Both the position numbers and the translations under genes were made by a program. A DNA stretch of 64,000 nt from Acetobacter garciniae (GTDB lineage Bacteria > Pseudomonadota > Alphaproteobacteria > Acetobacterales > Acetobacteraceae): contig NZ_JAFVMH010000002.1 of assembly GCF_017377735.1 (NCBI RefSeq), forward strand, positions 682,001 through 746,000, in the 5' to 3' direction. Positions 17,804 through 25,440 of this stretch are shown piece by piece; the first letter of the stretch is position 1; every line of letters starts with the position of its first letter. The notes beneath the pieces were generated by a model. It was given only the letters and a program-made list of their open reading frames with translations, was not told the origin of the DNA and did not search any database.

Positions 17804-18829
17804 ATGTCCGCTAGCGCAACTCCTCATCCTGTCCCCGGCGGGGCCGATCCGCAGCATATCCGCGACCGCCTGCCGTATCTGCTGCGGCGCAATCTGGTCC
17901 AGCGGGGGGCCCGCGCCTTTCTGGAAAGCCGTGGCTGCGTGGAGGTGGAAACACCCTACGCCGTGCCCACACCGGGGGAGGAGGTGCACCTACTTCCCTT
18001 CCGTACCCTGCACGAAGCCCCGGATGGCGCACGAAAGGCGCTGTTTTTGCATACCAGCCCTGAATTTTGCATGAAGCGCATTGTCGCGGCCACGGGTCTT
18101 TCGGTGTTCCAGTTCGCCCGGGTCTGGCGCAATGGCGAAGGCAGTGCGTTGCATGCGCCCGAATTCACCATGCTGGAATGGTACCGCCCCGGGCTGACAC
18201 TGGCGGGGCTGATGGACGAGACAGAAGCCCTGCTGCGCGCGGTCCTGCCCCCTACACTGCGTTATGGCGATGCAAGCCTGGACATGGGCGGCCCGTTCGA
18301 ACGCCTGAGCATGCAGGACGCCTTCGCCCGGCATGCGGGGCTGGACCTGCTGGCCACCGGGGATGATGCAGACCTGCTGGCCCAGGCCGCAGGCTGCGCG
18401 CGACGTGCGGGGGAAAGCTGGGAAGACCTGTTTTTCAGGCTGCTGCTTGAACGGGTGGAACCCGCGATCGGGCGCGAACGTCCTACATTTCTGACCCATT
18501 GGCCCGCAAGCCAGGCCGCCCTGGCCCGCAAGGACCCCCACGACCCGCGCGTGGCGCTCAGATTCGAACTGTACGCAGCCGGAATGGAACTGGCCAACGC
18601 GTTCGAGGAACTGACGGATGCAGCCGAACAGCGCAGCCGGTTCATGGCGGACCGTGCGGCGCGCAAGGCCCAGTACCCCGCGCGGGACGACTGGCCGATG
18701 GATGAGGCCCTGCTGGCGGCCCTGGCGCATATGCCGCCCTGTTCGGGCATAGCGCTGGGGTTCGACCGGCTGAGCATGCTGGCCTGCGGCACCACGCGCA
18801 TACAGGACGTCTTGTGGATAAACCACTAG
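17804..18829 (+). CDS. epmA: EF-P lysine ligase EpmA (PoxA/GenX)
   Basis: A 341-residue class II lysyl-tRNA synthetase paralogue without the N-terminal anticodon-binding domain. Class II motifs are seen: motif 1 region (RGCVEVETPYAVP), motif 2 (FQFARVWRNGE ... HAPEFTMLEWYR) and motif 3 (GIALGFDRLSML). It adenylates beta-lysine and transfers it to a Lys of EF-P, helping ribosomes through polyproline. No efp gene is in the window. Only 20 bases separate its ATG from that of divergent epmB, so at least one promoter must overlap a coding region or the annotated start is too far upstream. Confidence 0.94.
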   Translation: MSASATPHPVPGGADPQHIRDRLPYLLRRNLVQRGARAFLESRGCVEVETPYAVPTPGEEVHLLPFRTLHEAPDGARKALFLHTSPEFCMKRIVAATGLSVFQFARVWRNGEGSALHAPEFTMLEWYRPGLTLAGLMDETEALLRAVLPPTLRYGDASLDMGGPFERLSMQDAFARHAGLDLLATGDDADLLAQAAGCARRAGESWEDLFFRLLLERVEPAIGRERPTFLTHWPASQAALARKDPHDPRVALRFELYAAGMELANAFEELTDAAEQRSRFMADRAARKAQYPARDDWPMDEALLAALAHMPPCSGIALGFDRLSMLACGTTRIQDVLWINH

Positions 18830-18916
18830 TCTGCAACATTTGTCTTGATTAAGACGTTTCAGTAACTGTGGGTACTGTAACTGTCACAGAACATCTTGCC
18901 AGGATTCGGGTCTGTC

Positions 18917-19336
18917 ATGACACATAGAAACAAATTGCTGCTGGTAGGATTGCTCACCCTCGCGGCCTGTCAGGTCCCGACCGAGAAGCAGCGCCGCGAA
19001 CTGGATTCCATGATCGGCAAGCAGGCCGCCGACGTGGTTCGGACATTCGGCGTTCCCACCCGCCAGTTCATTACCGGTAATCACGCGTTTCTGGCCTATA
19101 TCACCCAGGAAACCAGCTATTCCTCCATGCCCATGGGCGGTTGGGGCGGTGGCTGGGGCGGTCCTGGCTGGGGTGGTGGCTGGGGCGGCGGCGGCTGGGG
19201 TTGGGGCGGTGGCTGGGGTGGCGGCTGGGGCTGGGGCGGCAGCATGGGCACCGCCTATACCTATTCGTGCCAGACCACCTTCGAACTCGTGAACGGTGTT
19301 GTCTCCTCCTGGACAATGCGGGGCGACGGCTGCTGA
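18917..19336 (+). CDS. Gly/Trp-rich lipoprotein
   Basis: A 139-residue protein. The lipobox LAAC at residues 14-17 follows a short basic and hydrophobic leader (MTHRNKLLLVGLLTL), so it is a lipoprotein. Residues ~73-110 are a low-complexity run of Gly and Trp (GGWGGGWGGPGWGG and so on). The part before (EKQRRELDSMIGKQAADVVRTFGVPTRQF) and after (YSCQTTFELVNGVVSSWTMRGDGC) resembles SmpA/OmlA-like small envelope lipoproteins, with a Cys pair at the end. ATG 18917 was chosen over 18896 because it puts the lipobox at the usual distance. It is 2 bases from the next lipoprotein gene, so probably an operon. Confidence 0.75.
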   Translation: MTHRNKLLLVGLLTLAACQVPTEKQRRELDSMIGKQAADVVRTFGVPTRQFITGNHAFLAYITQETSYSSMPMGGWGGGWGGPGWGGGWGGGGWGWGGGWGGGWGWGGSMGTAYTYSCQTTFELVNGVVSSWTMRGDGC

Positions 19337-19338
19337 GC

Positions 19339-20310
19339 ATGCCTGCTGCCCCCTGTCCGGGCCCCGATACGCCCGCTGACGCGCCCACTGACGCGCCCAC
19401 CGGCATGCCCCATGGCACATCTGCCGGCACCCCCGCTGACACGGCCATTGCCACGCCTGCTGCCAAGCCAGCGGTCAGGCCCCGCATCCGGGGTGGGGCC
19501 GCGTGGGTTGGTGTTGCCGGCGCACCCCGGCGGGTAGCGGCTGTTGCCCGTAGGGGCGGATTAGGGGTGGGCGTTGCGGGTGTATTGCTGCTGGTGTTGC
19601 CCGGGTGCCAGAGCAAGGCCCGTCAGGATGTGTATACCACCCCCGCATCCACCTGTGCCGCCCTGCTGCCCACCGTTTCGGGCACGCGGACCTATGTTCC
19701 GGCCGGGGCTTCGGCGCGTGTCCAGACAGCGCATGAAGGGGCTGGGCTTACCGAAAGCCTGCACGGAGCACCCGATAGTGCGGTCGCCTATCCGGACCCC
19801 CAGACCCCGGTCTTCTGCGATCGCCCCTTATCCGACACGCTGCCGACTTCCATAGAAATGGCCGATTATGTCCATCTGCTGAACACCACGGGTACCATGC
19901 CCCTGTTGCAGCAGGGCGGACCGTTCACGGTCTTCGGCATACCCAATGGCGCGCTGGAGGCCTATAATGCGCGCCACCATGGCCTGCTGGTCGCGGCGGC
20001 CCGCACGCCCCAGGGCCTGGCGTGGGCCCGCGCACTGGTCGATTACAGCATTGCCCGCGGCAACTGGAGTGTTGCACGTATTCGTGCCGCCGTGGCCGCA
20101 GACCCTGCGCACCGCGCCGCTATTCCCACGCTGGGCGGGCTTCCGCTTTATGCGACGGTTGAAGCTGGCAGCGGGCAGATCGTGCTGGATAACGGCCAGG
20201 GCGTGATCAGCCGCCTGTGGGTCATGGGTGTTCCGCAATCCAACGGGGTGCTGTATTTTACCCAGTCCCTGCTTGTGCCCCCAACGGTGGGGCAGGGTGC
20301 GCATGGCTGA
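19339..20310 (+). CDS. Lipoprotein with fasciclin (FAS1)-like domain
   Basis: About 323 residues from ATG 19339. A lipobox (LPGC) lies near residue 92 after a hydrophobic stretch (GLGVGVAGVLLLVLPGC); the ~65 residues before it are Thr/Pro/Ala-rich and partly repeated, so the true start may be a later ATG or GTG. After a ~75-residue linker the domain starting DYVHLLNTTGTMPLLQQGGPF has the FAS1 pattern (GPFTVFGIPNGALEAYNARH, then the H2-like NGVLYFTQSLLVPP end). FAS1 domains mediate adhesion or envelope interactions. The adjoining Gly/Trp-rich lipoprotein suggests a joint role. Confidence 0.7.
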   Translation: MPAAPCPGPDTPADAPTDAPTGMPHGTSAGTPADTAIATPAAKPAVRPRIRGGAAWVGVAGAPRRVAAVARRGGLGVGVAGVLLLVLPGCQSKARQDVYTTPASTCAALLPTVSGTRTYVPAGASARVQTAHEGAGLTESLHGAPDSAVAYPDPQTPVFCDRPLSDTLPTSIEMADYVHLLNTTGTMPLLQQGGPFTVFGIPNGALEAYNARHHGLLVAAARTPQGLAWARALVDYSIARGNWSVARIRAAVAADPAHRAAIPTLGGLPLYATVEAGSGQIVLDNGQGVISRLWVMGVPQSNGVLYFTQSLLVPPTVGQGAHG

Positions 20311-20383
20311 GCACGCGCGGGCCAGGGGCTGCTTCCATAATCAGCGGTAATAAGCCGGGCGGGCCAAGCGCCTGCCCGTAATT

Positions 20384-20411
20384 CACGTGCTGGCGGGCAC
20401 GTGCTGGCGGG
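20384..20411. repeat. Short tandem repeat (two 14-bp copies)
   Basis: Two perfect copies of CACGTGCTGGCGGG lie between the FAS1 lipoprotein gene and the convergent ThiE-like gene. The rest of 20311-20556 is GC-rich and shows nothing else clear. Confidence 0.6.
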
Positions 20412-20556
20412 CGGTCAGGGAAGGCTCAGTCCGAACTGGTGCCGAAGGGGCGGCAATGGCCCCAGCCTGACTGGTGCATAATGGCTTGTGCAGGGCCGGT
20501 GACGCGGTTTGCCGAGGTCGCCGGGCTGCACGCTCTTGCTTCGCCCCGTAGGTCTT

Positions 20557-21237
20557 TCAGAGCGTGGGCCAGTCGGTGGGGTTGTCCCACCACGTGGCGG
20601 ATGGCATGAGAAAATCCGCCGTGCCGGAGGCCAGTTGCCGTGCGTCGTCCGGCGTGCGCGCACAGGCGACCACGGGCAGTTCCATCATGACCGACCACCA
20701 CTGCGCCAGTGCCGCCACGGGAGCATTTTCGGGCTCCGCATCGGCAGTGACATGGCCCCCGTTATCGCTGCCCGCGATCTCGGGCGGCTGCGTGGCGGCG
20801 GCCTGCGTGTTTTGTGTGTTTGCGTTGCTTGCAGCGTCGGGTTCGGGGCCGAAGCTGATATAATCCGCCCCGTCCTCACCCGCCTGCATGGCCGCATCGC
20901 GGCTGGTGCCGGCGGCCACGCCCAGTTGCAATTCGTCGCCCAGCATGCGGCGGACGTCACGCACGTTCAGCGCTGTGTAATTGGCGGAAAGATGCACCCC
21001 GTCGCATCCCGTCTGCCGGGCCAGGGCGGGCCTGTCCTCCAGCATCAGGGCAACGCCTTTGGGCTGTACTGCGGCCGCAATGGCGGTGATAACCGGCAGG
21101 GCTGCCGCATCCGTCAGGCCATCGACCAGCCGCAGCAGCAGGGCTGCGGGCTGGTAGCGGTCCAGTGCGCGTTCGACAGTTGGCAGGAAAGGCTGCGCAT
21201 CCGCAAGGGGCGGGGTCACCAGATAAAGTTCAGGCAC
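20557..21237 (-). CDS. ThiE/TenI-like TIM-barrel protein, phosphate loop degenerate
   Basis: A 226-residue protein resembling thiamine phosphate synthase. GVHLSANYTALNVRDVRRML, LGVAAGTSRDAAMQAGEDG and ADYISFGP match strands 4-6 of ThiE. After SFGP the expected T-T-K pyrophosphate loop is replaced by an Ala/Asn/Gln/Glu-rich stretch of about 35 residues (DAASNANTQNTQ...). It may therefore be inactive or TenI-like. Translation most likely begins at GTG 21237, with a CGGAG site upstream and 34 bases after the fba stop; the frame is open further upstream into fba but only as shadow. Confidence 0.7.
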   Translation of the reverse strand: MPELYLVTPPLADAQPFLPTVERALDRYQPAALLLRLVDGLTDAAALPVITAIAAAVQPKGVALMLEDRPALARQTGCDGVHLSANYTALNVRDVRRMLGDELQLGVAAGTSRDAAMQAGEDGADYISFGPEPDAASNANTQNTQAAATQPPEIAGSDNGGHVTADAEPENAPVAALAQWWSVMMELPVVACARTPDDARQLASGTADFLMPSATWWDNPTDWPTL

Positions 21238-21271
21238 TATGTCTGTTTCTCCGCCCCGGCAGTGCGTGGGC

Positions 21272-22186
21272 TCAGCCCTTGAAGATGGTGGTGATCTGGT
21301 CCAGCAGGGCCAGGGCTTCGGCCTTGGGGCGCTGGAAGACGTTACGGCCGATGATGGAGCCAAAGCCGCCACCGTCCTGGATCCCCTGGATGGTCTTGAG
21401 CAGGCTGTCGCTGCCGGTATGTTCACCGCCGGAGAAGATCACGATGCGACGCCCCGCGAAGGAGGACTGCACCACATGGCGGATACCGGCCGCCAGGGTG
21501 GAGACATCGACATTGTTCTTTTCATAGACGGGCTTGCACGCATCCAGCGCCACGACATCGGTCGGGGGCTTCACCTTGATGATATGTGCACCGCAAAGGG
21601 CCGCCATATGGGCCGCATAGGCGCAGACATCGGCGGCGGTTTCGGCCTTCTTGTCCAGCAGCGGGCCGCGCGGATAGCTCCATACGATCACGGCAAGGCC
21701 TGCGGCCTTGGCTTCCGCCGCCAGTTCGCGCAGTTCTTCCATCTGCTCGAAGCAGTATTCCGAACCCGGATAAATGGTAAAGCCAATGCCCACGCAGCCC
21801 AGGCGCAGCGCGTCGGCCACGGTGCCGGTCACGGCCTGGTCCTTGATGGTGGACAGGCTGTTGGAGCTGTTGCACTTCAGGATCAGCGGAATTTCGCCCG
21901 CATAGGTCGCAGCCCCGCATTCCAGCATGCCAAGGGGGGCGGCAAAGCCGTTCAGCCCGGCTTCGATCGCCAGTTCGAAATGATAGTGCGGGTCATAGGC
22001 CGCGGGGTTGGCGGCAAAGGAGCGCGCGGGGCCATGTTCAAACCCCTGGTCCACCGGCAGGATGACAAGCTTGCCCGTGCCGGCCAGCTTGCCGGTGTTG
22101 AGCAGGCGGGCCAGATTCGTTTTGCTGCCGGGGTTGTCGCTCTCATACTGGCTGAGAATTGCCTTGACCTTCGGGGTAAGCGCCAT
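21272..22186 (-). CDS. Class I fructose-bisphosphate aldolase (archaeal/FbaB type)
   Basis: A 304-residue DhnA/FbaB-type class I aldolase. Features are LPVDQGFEHGPARSF near the N-terminus, LKCNSSNS, VWSYPRGP, a Schiff-base Lys region HIIKVKPPTD, and GRRIVIFSGGEH and GSIIGRNVFQR phosphate-binding ends. It cleaves fructose 1,6-bisphosphate to dihydroxyacetone phosphate and glyceraldehyde 3-phosphate, without a metal. ATG 22186 was chosen for its AAGGA site; the frame upstream (to 22276) is shadow. The ThiE-like gene follows after 34 bases, so the two are probably cotranscribed. Confidence 0.92.
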   Translation of the reverse strand: MALTPKVKAILSQYESDNPGSKTNLARLLNTGKLAGTGKLVILPVDQGFEHGPARSFAANPAAYDPHYHFELAIEAGLNGFAAPLGMLECGAATYAGEIPLILKCNSSNSLSTIKDQAVTGTVADALRLGCVGIGFTIYPGSEYCFEQMEELRELAAEAKAAGLAVIVWSYPRGPLLDKKAETAADVCAYAAHMAALCGAHIIKVKPPTDVVALDACKPVYEKNNVDVSTLAAGIRHVVQSSFAGRRIVIFSGGEHTGSDSLLKTIQGIQDGGGFGSIIGRNVFQRPKAEALALLDQITTIFKG

Positions 22187-22241
22187 GACGGAACAGTCCT
22201 TCCTTTGCCTTGGTGTCCGGCATCTTATTTTCCGGACGTTA

Positions 22242-22883
22242 TTATTCGCAATAACCGTGCCTGATATACGCGACAAGAGATGAAGTGGCGTGTACGCCCG
22301 CTATAAGGTCAAATGATGGCGGAGAATGCGCAGCAAGCGTGCCGCCTTCCGCCGCGAAGGCCGCGCGGGCGGCAATACCCTGGCGGTCGTCCCCCGCAAG
22401 GACCGCCAGCCGCTGGCCATGGCTGAGGGCGAGAAGTGCGTGGGCCGGGCTTGCCCCGCAATCGAGCAGGTGCACGAAGGGCAGGGCGGTCGACTCTTGC
22501 AACGCCCGCATCAGCGCCAGCCACCATACAGCCCCCATGGCCGCCCCCGCCCCGGGTGGGGAAAGAAAACCGAACAGGGCCGAAGCGGGTGGGTGATCAC
22601 CCGCCCCAACGGCCGGGCCCGCACCCGGTTGCACGTTCTCCCCCGTATCTGCCCGCGTATCGTCCCCCCTGCCGGGCGAAATGCCTGCCGGGCCGGGCAC
22701 CGCCCTGTTTCCCGGCGCGTTCAGCGATGGGCAGGCCCGTTGGCCCGCCTGTTCCGCCCGCACCGCGTCGATCGCGTGCAGGACCCGCAGGCCTTGCGCG
22801 TGATCGGCAATGGTGAAGAAGAGCCGGGGCAGAAAAGAAAGGCGTGAAAATGGCTTGTTTTCCATAGGCATGCTTGACGCCAT
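22242..22883 (-). CDS. Hypothetical protein upstream of fba
   Basis: A 213-residue protein that I do not recognise. The C-terminal half (VWWLALMRALQESTALPFVHLLDCGASPAHALLAL, then RLAVLAGDDRQGIAARAAFAAEGG) is regular alpha/beta in pattern, like a Rossmann-type fold. The middle (residues ~45-100) is Pro/Gly/Arg-rich. The start may be ATG 22883, 22871 or 22865. It lies 55 bases upstream of fba on the same strand and 42 bases from the divergent gene at 22926. Confidence that it is coding comes from clean codon use and placement. Confidence 0.55.
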   Translation of the reverse strand: MASSMPMENKPFSRLSFLPRLFFTIADHAQGLRVLHAIDAVRAEQAGQRACPSLNAPGNRAVPGPAGISPGRGDDTRADTGENVQPGAGPAVGAGDHPPASALFGFLSPPGAGAAMGAVWWLALMRALQESTALPFVHLLDCGASPAHALLALSHGQRLAVLAGDDRQGIAARAAFAAEGGTLAAHSPPSFDLIAGVHATSSLVAYIRHGYCE

Positions 22884-22925
22884 CGCGTTTGCAGGTGATT
22901 CCTGCCATACAGAAAGGGAAAAAGA

Positions 22926-23330
22926 ATGCAGGATCAAGTCGTGCAGCCGTACTCCTCCCCCGAGAATGCCAGCACGGGCGTGACGCCGCTCAGCGCCCCC
23001 GCAACGGACGACCCCGTGCTCCGGCTGGACCGCGCCCTGCAACGCATATCCTTCGTTCTGGAAAAAAGCAGGCAGAAAAAAAGCCGGGGCGATACCGACC
23101 GGCACGAACTGCTGGCCAATGTGGATGCGCTGATCCTGCGCGTGCGTGAAGCCCTGGAACGCACGGCCCCGCCGCCAGCGGTGGAGGAAGGGCCTACGGA
23201 CGGCACAGTAGCCGGTGTGGCCCCGCCCGATGTGTCCCGCGCAGCCGTGCCGCAGACGGGTGCGCCCCAGGCGGTGGCCCCGAACCCATCCGTGCCCCGC
23301 CTGGGCACATCGCAGGAACGGGAGGGCTGA
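22926..23330 (+). CDS. Small coiled-coil protein upstream of zapA (DUF4164-like)
   Basis: A 134-residue protein. Residues 30-85 (LRLDRALQRISFVLEK ... LLANVDALILRVREALERT) look helical and coiled-coil, like the DUF4164-type proteins found directly upstream of zapA in other alphaproteobacteria. The C-terminal 45 residues are Ala/Pro/Val-rich and probably disordered. Only 3 bases separate its stop from the zapA start, so the two are surely cotranscribed and may function together in division. An AAAGGGAA ribosome site precedes ATG 22926. Confidence 0.7.
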   Translation: MQDQVVQPYSSPENASTGVTPLSAPATDDPVLRLDRALQRISFVLEKSRQKKSRGDTDRHELLANVDALILRVREALERTAPPPAVEEGPTDGTVAGVAPPDVSRAAVPQTGAPQAVAPNPSVPRLGTSQEREG

Positions 23331-23333
23331 TCC

Positions 23334-23702
23334 ATGGCTCTTGTATCGGTGCATATCAACGGCCACAGCTACACGGTAGGCTGCGAAAACGGTCAGGAAC
23401 GGCATGTGCAGGTCATGGCCCAGCAGGTGGAACGCCGTGTCCAGCGCATGCGCGACCTGGGCTTTACGGGCGAAAGCCGCCTGCTTGTCCTGGCCGCCCT
23501 GGTCATGGCCGATGAAATCCAGGACCTGGCCAGCAACCGCCTGCCCGAAGCCACGGCCGAAGCCGCGCACGAGGCCGAACGCATGCGTGCCGAACGCGCA
23601 TTGCAGGCCGCCCGCCTGACCGATCTTGCCGAACGTGCGGAAACCCTTGCAGCCGAACTGGAGCGCGCCTACATAGAGGATGCGGGGCTGCCCGACGCGT
23701 GA
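23334..23702 (+). CDS. zapA: Cell division protein ZapA
   Basis: A 122-residue protein with the ZapA fold: N-terminal VSVHINGHSYTVGCENGQERHV strand-turn-strand, then a long helix (VMAQQVERRVQRMRDLG ... LLVLAALVMADEIQDL) and a coiled coil with many Glu/Ala. ZapA bundles FtsZ filaments at the division ring. It is followed directly by the 6S RNA and the fau gene, the classical alphaproteobacterial arrangement. Confidence 0.92.
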   Translation: MALVSVHINGHSYTVGCENGQERHVQVMAQQVERRVQRMRDLGFTGESRLLVLAALVMADEIQDLASNRLPEATAEAAHEAERMRAERALQAARLTDLAERAETLAAELERAYIEDAGLPDA

Positions 23703-23713
23703 GGCATGTCATC

Positions 23714-23855
23714 CCCTGGGCCGATAAGCACTTCCTAGGGAGCTGGCTCTGTTGTGGCCCTGGTCACATTACCCGGCGCCCACCTGCAAACGCAGGTCCT
23801 GGAGGTTGAAAAGACCCACGGTCATGGTGGCTCCGCACTTATCCCATCATCAGGG
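23714..23855 (+). ncRNA. ssrS: 6S RNA (ssrS), overlaps the fau start
   Basis: The gap between zapA and fau is where 6S RNA lies in alphaproteobacteria. The ends pair: CCCTG (23714-23718) with CAGGG (23851-23855), and GATAAG (23723-23728) with CTTATC (23838-23843). An internal hairpin CCTGC-aaac-GCAGG is at about 23783-23796. This gives a long, mostly unpaired-in-the-middle rod as in 6S, which mimics an open promoter and binds RNA polymerase. Exact ends are not visible. Its 3' arm covers ATG 23824 of fau. Confidence 0.7.
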
Positions 23856-24519
23856 CGATCCGCCCGAGATCGCCGAACATAAGGCGCGCCTGCGCGCACA
23901 ATGCGTGGCCAGCCTGCGCGCCCGCGACAGGCGGCATGACGCGCGGGTACTCGCCAGCCTGCAGACATTGCTTGCCAGCCAGCTTTTTACCCTGCCGGGC
24001 AGGCCCGCCACCGGTCCTTGGGGGCATGATGGGCCGGACGGAACGACTCTGCACGATCCATCTACCGCCGCAGCGCCTGCGGCCAGCGGGCGGCCACCGG
24101 CCGTGGCCTGCGTGTGGCCCCTGCCGCATGAGCTTGATCTCACCCCCCTGTGCCACTGGCTGGACCGGCAGGGCGCAACGGTTCTCCTGCCAGACACGCC
24201 CCCGCGCGGAAACCCGCTGGTGTTCCGGCAATGGCGTCCGGACTGCACCATGCTGGCCGGCCGTTTCAGGACCCTGGTGCCCGACGGTCCCGTCATGCAG
24301 CCCGATATGGTGCTTGTCCCGCTTCTGGGGTTTGACAGGGCGGGTAACAGGCTGGGTTATGGGGGCGGATATTATGACCGCACGCTGGCCGCTATGCCGC
24401 ATGTCGGGCGCATAGGCTATGCGCCCTCCACGCAGGAGGTGGCCGCCCTGCCCGCCGGGCCGCATGACCAGCCCCTGCCCTGTATCGTGACCGACAAGGA
24501 GACACTCTGTTTTGACTGA
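23824..24519 (+). CDS. fau: 5-formyltetrahydrofolate cyclo-ligase
   Basis: About 231 residues. It converts 5-formyl-THF to 5,10-methenyl-THF with ATP. The family's C-terminal motif GYGGGYYDRTLAAM is present, with the upstream PDMVLVPLLGFDRAGNRLG. The N-terminal EIAEHKARLRAQCVASLRARD is the usual start helix. A 40-residue insertion after residue 55 (Gly/Pro/Ala-rich) makes it longer than the E. coli protein. The start ATG 23824 lies inside the 6S RNA 3' arm; GTG 23827 is an alternative. Coupling with 6S is known in other bacteria. Confidence 0.88.
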   Translation: MVAPHLSHHQGDPPEIAEHKARLRAQCVASLRARDRRHDARVLASLQTLLASQLFTLPGRPATGPWGHDGPDGTTLHDPSTAAAPAASGRPPAVACVWPLPHELDLTPLCHWLDRQGATVLLPDTPPRGNPLVFRQWRPDCTMLAGRFRTLVPDGPVMQPDMVLVPLLGFDRAGNRLGYGGGYYDRTLAAMPHVGRIGYAPSTQEVAALPAGPHDQPLPCIVTDKETLCFD

Positions 24520-24549
24520 CCAGCCACGCCGCGCCAGAAAGTCCCGCGC

Positions 24550-25380
24550 GTGAAAATTCTGTTTTTGGGCGATATTGTCGGCCGGACCGGGCGCGAAGCC
24601 GTTTTGTCCCGCCTGCCGGGACTGCGCCAGACGCTGGCGCTCGATCTTGTCGTGGTCAATGCGGAGAACGCCAGCCACGGTTTCGGCCTTTCCCCCGCCA
24701 TAGGAACATCGCTGTTCGAAGCGGGCGTGGATGTGATCACCCTTGGCAACCACGCCTGGGACCGGCGCGACCTGATCGGCCATATCGATGCCGAACCCCG
24801 CATTGTCCGCCCGCTGAACTACCCGCCCGGCACACCCGGGCAGGGCAGCGTAGTGGTGGACCTGGCCGACGGGCGCAGGGCCCTGGTGGTCAACGTCATG
24901 GGGCGGCTGTTCATGGACCCGCTCGACGATCCGTTCCGCAGCATTACGGACCTGCTGGCCCGGCACCGCATGGGGGCCAAAGCGGCCGGGGGCACGGTAC
25001 AGGCCGTGGTGGTGGATATCCACGCTGAGGCCACGAGTGAAAAATGGGCTTTCGGGCATATGCTCGACGGCCGGGCCTCGCTCGTGGTGGGCACGCATAC
25101 CCATACCCCCACGGCGGATCACCGCATTCTGGCGGCGGGCACGGCGTTCCAGACCGATGCGGGCATGTGTGGCGATTATGACAGCGTGATCGGCATGGTG
25201 AAGGAACCGGCCATAACGCGTTTCGTGCGCAAGATGCCGACCGAGCGGCTGCAACCCGCCGAAGGTGAGGCGACCATTTGCGGGCTGATGGTCCAGACCG
25301 ATGACAGCACGGGCCTTGCCGTGCGCGTGGCCCCCCTGCGCCAGGGCGGATTGCTGGCCCAGACCCTGCCCGATTTCTGA
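24550..25380 (+). CDS. YmdB-family metallophosphoesterase
   Basis: A 276-residue protein beginning with GTG 24550 (translated as MKILFLGDIVGRTGREAV). Metal-binding motifs of the YmdB/TIGR00282 group are in order: GDIVGRTGR, VNAENASHG, TLGNHAWDRRD, DIHAEATSEK and VGTHTHTPTADH. Members studied elsewhere are cyclic-nucleotide phosphodiesterases (2',3'-cyclic). It follows fau by about 30 bases and is probably in the same transcript. Cellular role in this organism is not evident. Confidence 0.9.
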   Translation: MKILFLGDIVGRTGREAVLSRLPGLRQTLALDLVVVNAENASHGFGLSPAIGTSLFEAGVDVITLGNHAWDRRDLIGHIDAEPRIVRPLNYPPGTPGQGSVVVDLADGRRALVVNVMGRLFMDPLDDPFRSITDLLARHRMGAKAAGGTVQAVVVDIHAEATSEKWAFGHMLDGRASLVVGTHTHTPTADHRILAAGTAFQTDAGMCGDYDSVIGMVKEPAITRFVRKMPTERLQPAEGEATICGLMVQTDDSTGLAVRVAPLRQGGLLAQTLPDF

Positions 25381-25440
25381 TCCGCCTGCCCGGCGCAACG
25401 GGGGCGGTTGGGGTGCTTGCTTGCCGTGTGGCCGGTTCTG

